A stretch of DNA of 24,213 bases from assembly GCA_903828035.1 (NCBI GenBank), contig CAIKKV010000600.1, forward strand, positions 1 through 24,213, in the 5' to 3' direction. This document shows, in pieces, positions 23,099 through 24,213 of this stretch. The first letter of the stretch is position 1. Each line of letters begins with the position of its first letter. Below the pieces are notes generated by a model. The model did not search any database, was not told where the DNA came from, and saw nothing but the letters and a program-made list of their open reading frames with translations. This DNA comes from an uncultured bacterium. GTDB lineage: Bacteria > Verrucomicrobiota > Kiritimatiellia > CAIKKV01. The position numbers were made by a program, and so were the translations under genes.

Positions 23099-24213
23099 AT
23101 ATTTCCTCCGTGTTCCACATACAGCGCATACTCCTTCAAATCGTCATCGTGCTGGGCACGATAACGGTCAGTTTGGTCGCCCTGGCCCAGAACAACTTCC
23201 CCCTCCTGGCCATCCTGACCGCGCTGCTCTTTGTCCCTCTCCTGATCCAATCCCCCGCGTGGCTCCTGATGCTCACCATCGGATTGTTCGGAACGGACCT
23301 GACCCTTCCCATGCTCCCCAACTCGCTCACCCTTCACGCGTTTCTCGCCGGCGGGCTGTCCGTTTGGATTTTGATCCACCGGCTGATCGTCCAGCCCGAC
23401 TCCCTCCGCCATGACACGTACAAGTCCTCCTCCTCCTTCCTGCTGCTCTACCTCGCCGTGATCACCATCATCATGGTGATGCGCGGCTCGGGCATCCGCT
23501 ATCTGGGCAGCGAACAATGGGGCGGCGGCAAATACTTCCTCCTCTTCATCGCCGCCTTGTTCTACTGGACCGCCCCCCGCCAGCCGCTGAGCGAACGCCA
23601 GTGGAAAACCGCCTTTCTCCTGCTCACGGCCGGCAGCCTGCTGCCGTTCCTGGCCCAGTGGATCGAAGGCAAGTCCGGCGGGCGGCTGGAGCTGACCCCG
23701 TACCTCCAGGGCTCGCTCGGCGATATGCAGGAAGTGGAAGCCTCCGCCCTGCAAACCACCCTCGTCCGGATTCCGGCGCTCTCCCTCCTCGGCACCGCCA
23801 TCGGCCTGGGGGTCATGGTCCTCATCCCGCTCCGCTTCCCCCATGTCCTGGTATCCGGGCCGCTGATGCTCGGCGGACTAGCCTTGGTGGGGCTGGCCGG
23901 CTACCGCTCCCACTTCCTCATCATCGCGGGAACGGCGCTGCTCTTCTCCTTCATTTACCGCGAGAACCACTCCTGGCGAAAACACCTCTTCCGGCTTCTG
24001 ATCGCCGCCGCCATCCTCTTTGCGCTGCTGCGGATTGTCGCGCCGCTGCTCCCGCCCCTCATGCAGCGGACCCTCTCCGTCATCCCCGGCATCGGCATCA
24101 GCGAAGCCGTGCAACAGGATGCCGCGGGAACGGTTGCCTGGCGGATCGAGCTGTGGAAGTTCAGCCTTCAACTGTCGGCCCCCTTTCGCTGGATCGGCCG
24201 CGGCTTCCTCTAC
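23095..24213 (+). CDS. O-antigen ligase/polymerase-like membrane protein, 3' truncated by window edge
   Basis: The frame is open from ATG 23095 to the last base, giving 373 residues without a stop. About nine to ten hydrophobic segments are seen, with a polar loop near 180-225 (rich in charged residues such as EGKSGGRLE) and another near 330-350. Near the cut end, GTVAWRIELWKFSLQL followed by GRGFLY resembles the R-x-x-W...G-x-G-F end of the Wzy_C (PF04932) region of O-antigen ligases and polymerases. It overlaps the flippase gene as ATGA, and flippase plus polymerase/ligase side by side is characteristic of carrier-lipid-dependent glycan export. WaaL-like ligase and Wzy-like polymerase cannot be distinguished here. 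Confidence 0.75.
   Translation, partial: MNISSVFHIQRILLQIVIVLGTITVSLVALAQNNFPLLAILTALLFVPLLIQSPAWLLMLTIGLFGTDLTLPMLPNSLTLHAFLAGGLSVWILIHRLIVQPDSLRHDTYKSSSSFLLLYLAVITIIMVMRGSGIRYLGSEQWGGGKYFLLFIAALFYWTAPRQPLSERQWKTAFLLLTAGSLLPFLAQWIEGKSGGRLELTPYLQGSLGDMQEVEASALQTTLVRIPALSLLGTAIGLGVMVLIPLRFPHVLVSGPLMLGGLALVGLAGYRSHFLIIAGTALLFSFIYRENHSWRKHLFRLLIAAAILFALLRIVAPLLPPLMQRTLSVIPGIGISEAVQQDAAGTVAWRIELWKFSLQLSAPFRWIGRGFLY

Overview
The window is a GC-rich, densely packed bacterial chromosome segment holding 22 protein genes (the first and last run off the window edges), no RNA genes, no insertion sequences and no CRISPR. Genes commonly overlap by 4 bp (ATGA or GTGA), and GTG and TTG starts occur. Indolepyruvate oxidoreductase and an NfnAB-type transhydrogenase point to anaerobic or fermentative metabolism. 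The MEP isoprenoid pathway, an RseP-type protease and O-antigen-type genes point to a didermic bacterium. The gene mix and codon use would suit the Verrucomicrobiota/Kiritimatiellota/Lentisphaerota area, but this is an impression, not a placement.

Region 1 (1-7455, + strand) is a redox operon. It holds iorA (5' truncated by the window), iorB, a metal-dependent amidohydrolase, nfnA and nfnB (NADH-dependent ferredoxin:NADP oxidoreductase type), a HAD phosphatase, and a polytopic GT-C-like membrane protein. The IorA C-terminus stops just after the TPP domain, without the usual two-cluster ferredoxin domain.

Region 2 (7494-19369, - strand) appears to be one very long transcription unit of 12 genes. 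It reads, in transcription order, DegT-type sugar aminotransferase, purA, uppS, cdsA, dxr, rseP, ispG, a SAM methyltransferase, a DUF268 protein, then an ECF nickel/cobalt transporter (cbiM, cbiN-like, cbiQ, cbiO). A good sigma70-like promoter (TTGACG-17-TAAAAC) lies just upstream of the aminotransferase. The dxr gene carries a one-base frameshift near 14381 that separates its last 84 codons from the rest.

Region 3 (19473-24213, + strand) is a surface-polysaccharide cluster. A GT4 glycosyltransferase overlaps an FkbM methyltransferase and is followed by a clear intrinsic terminator. A new candidate promoter and hairpin-bearing leader then precede a Wzx-type flippase, which overlaps an O-antigen ligase/polymerase-like membrane protein that leaves the window open.

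The regions may be functionally linked. Dxr and IspG make isoprenoid precursors, UppS makes the undecaprenyl carrier, and the aminotransferase, glycosyltransferases, methyltransferases, flippase and ligase/polymerase would build and export a carrier-linked glycan. The most interesting points are the ferredoxin-less IorA beside NfnAB, the broken dxr reading frame, and a sharp codon-usage break inside the amidohydrolase gene.
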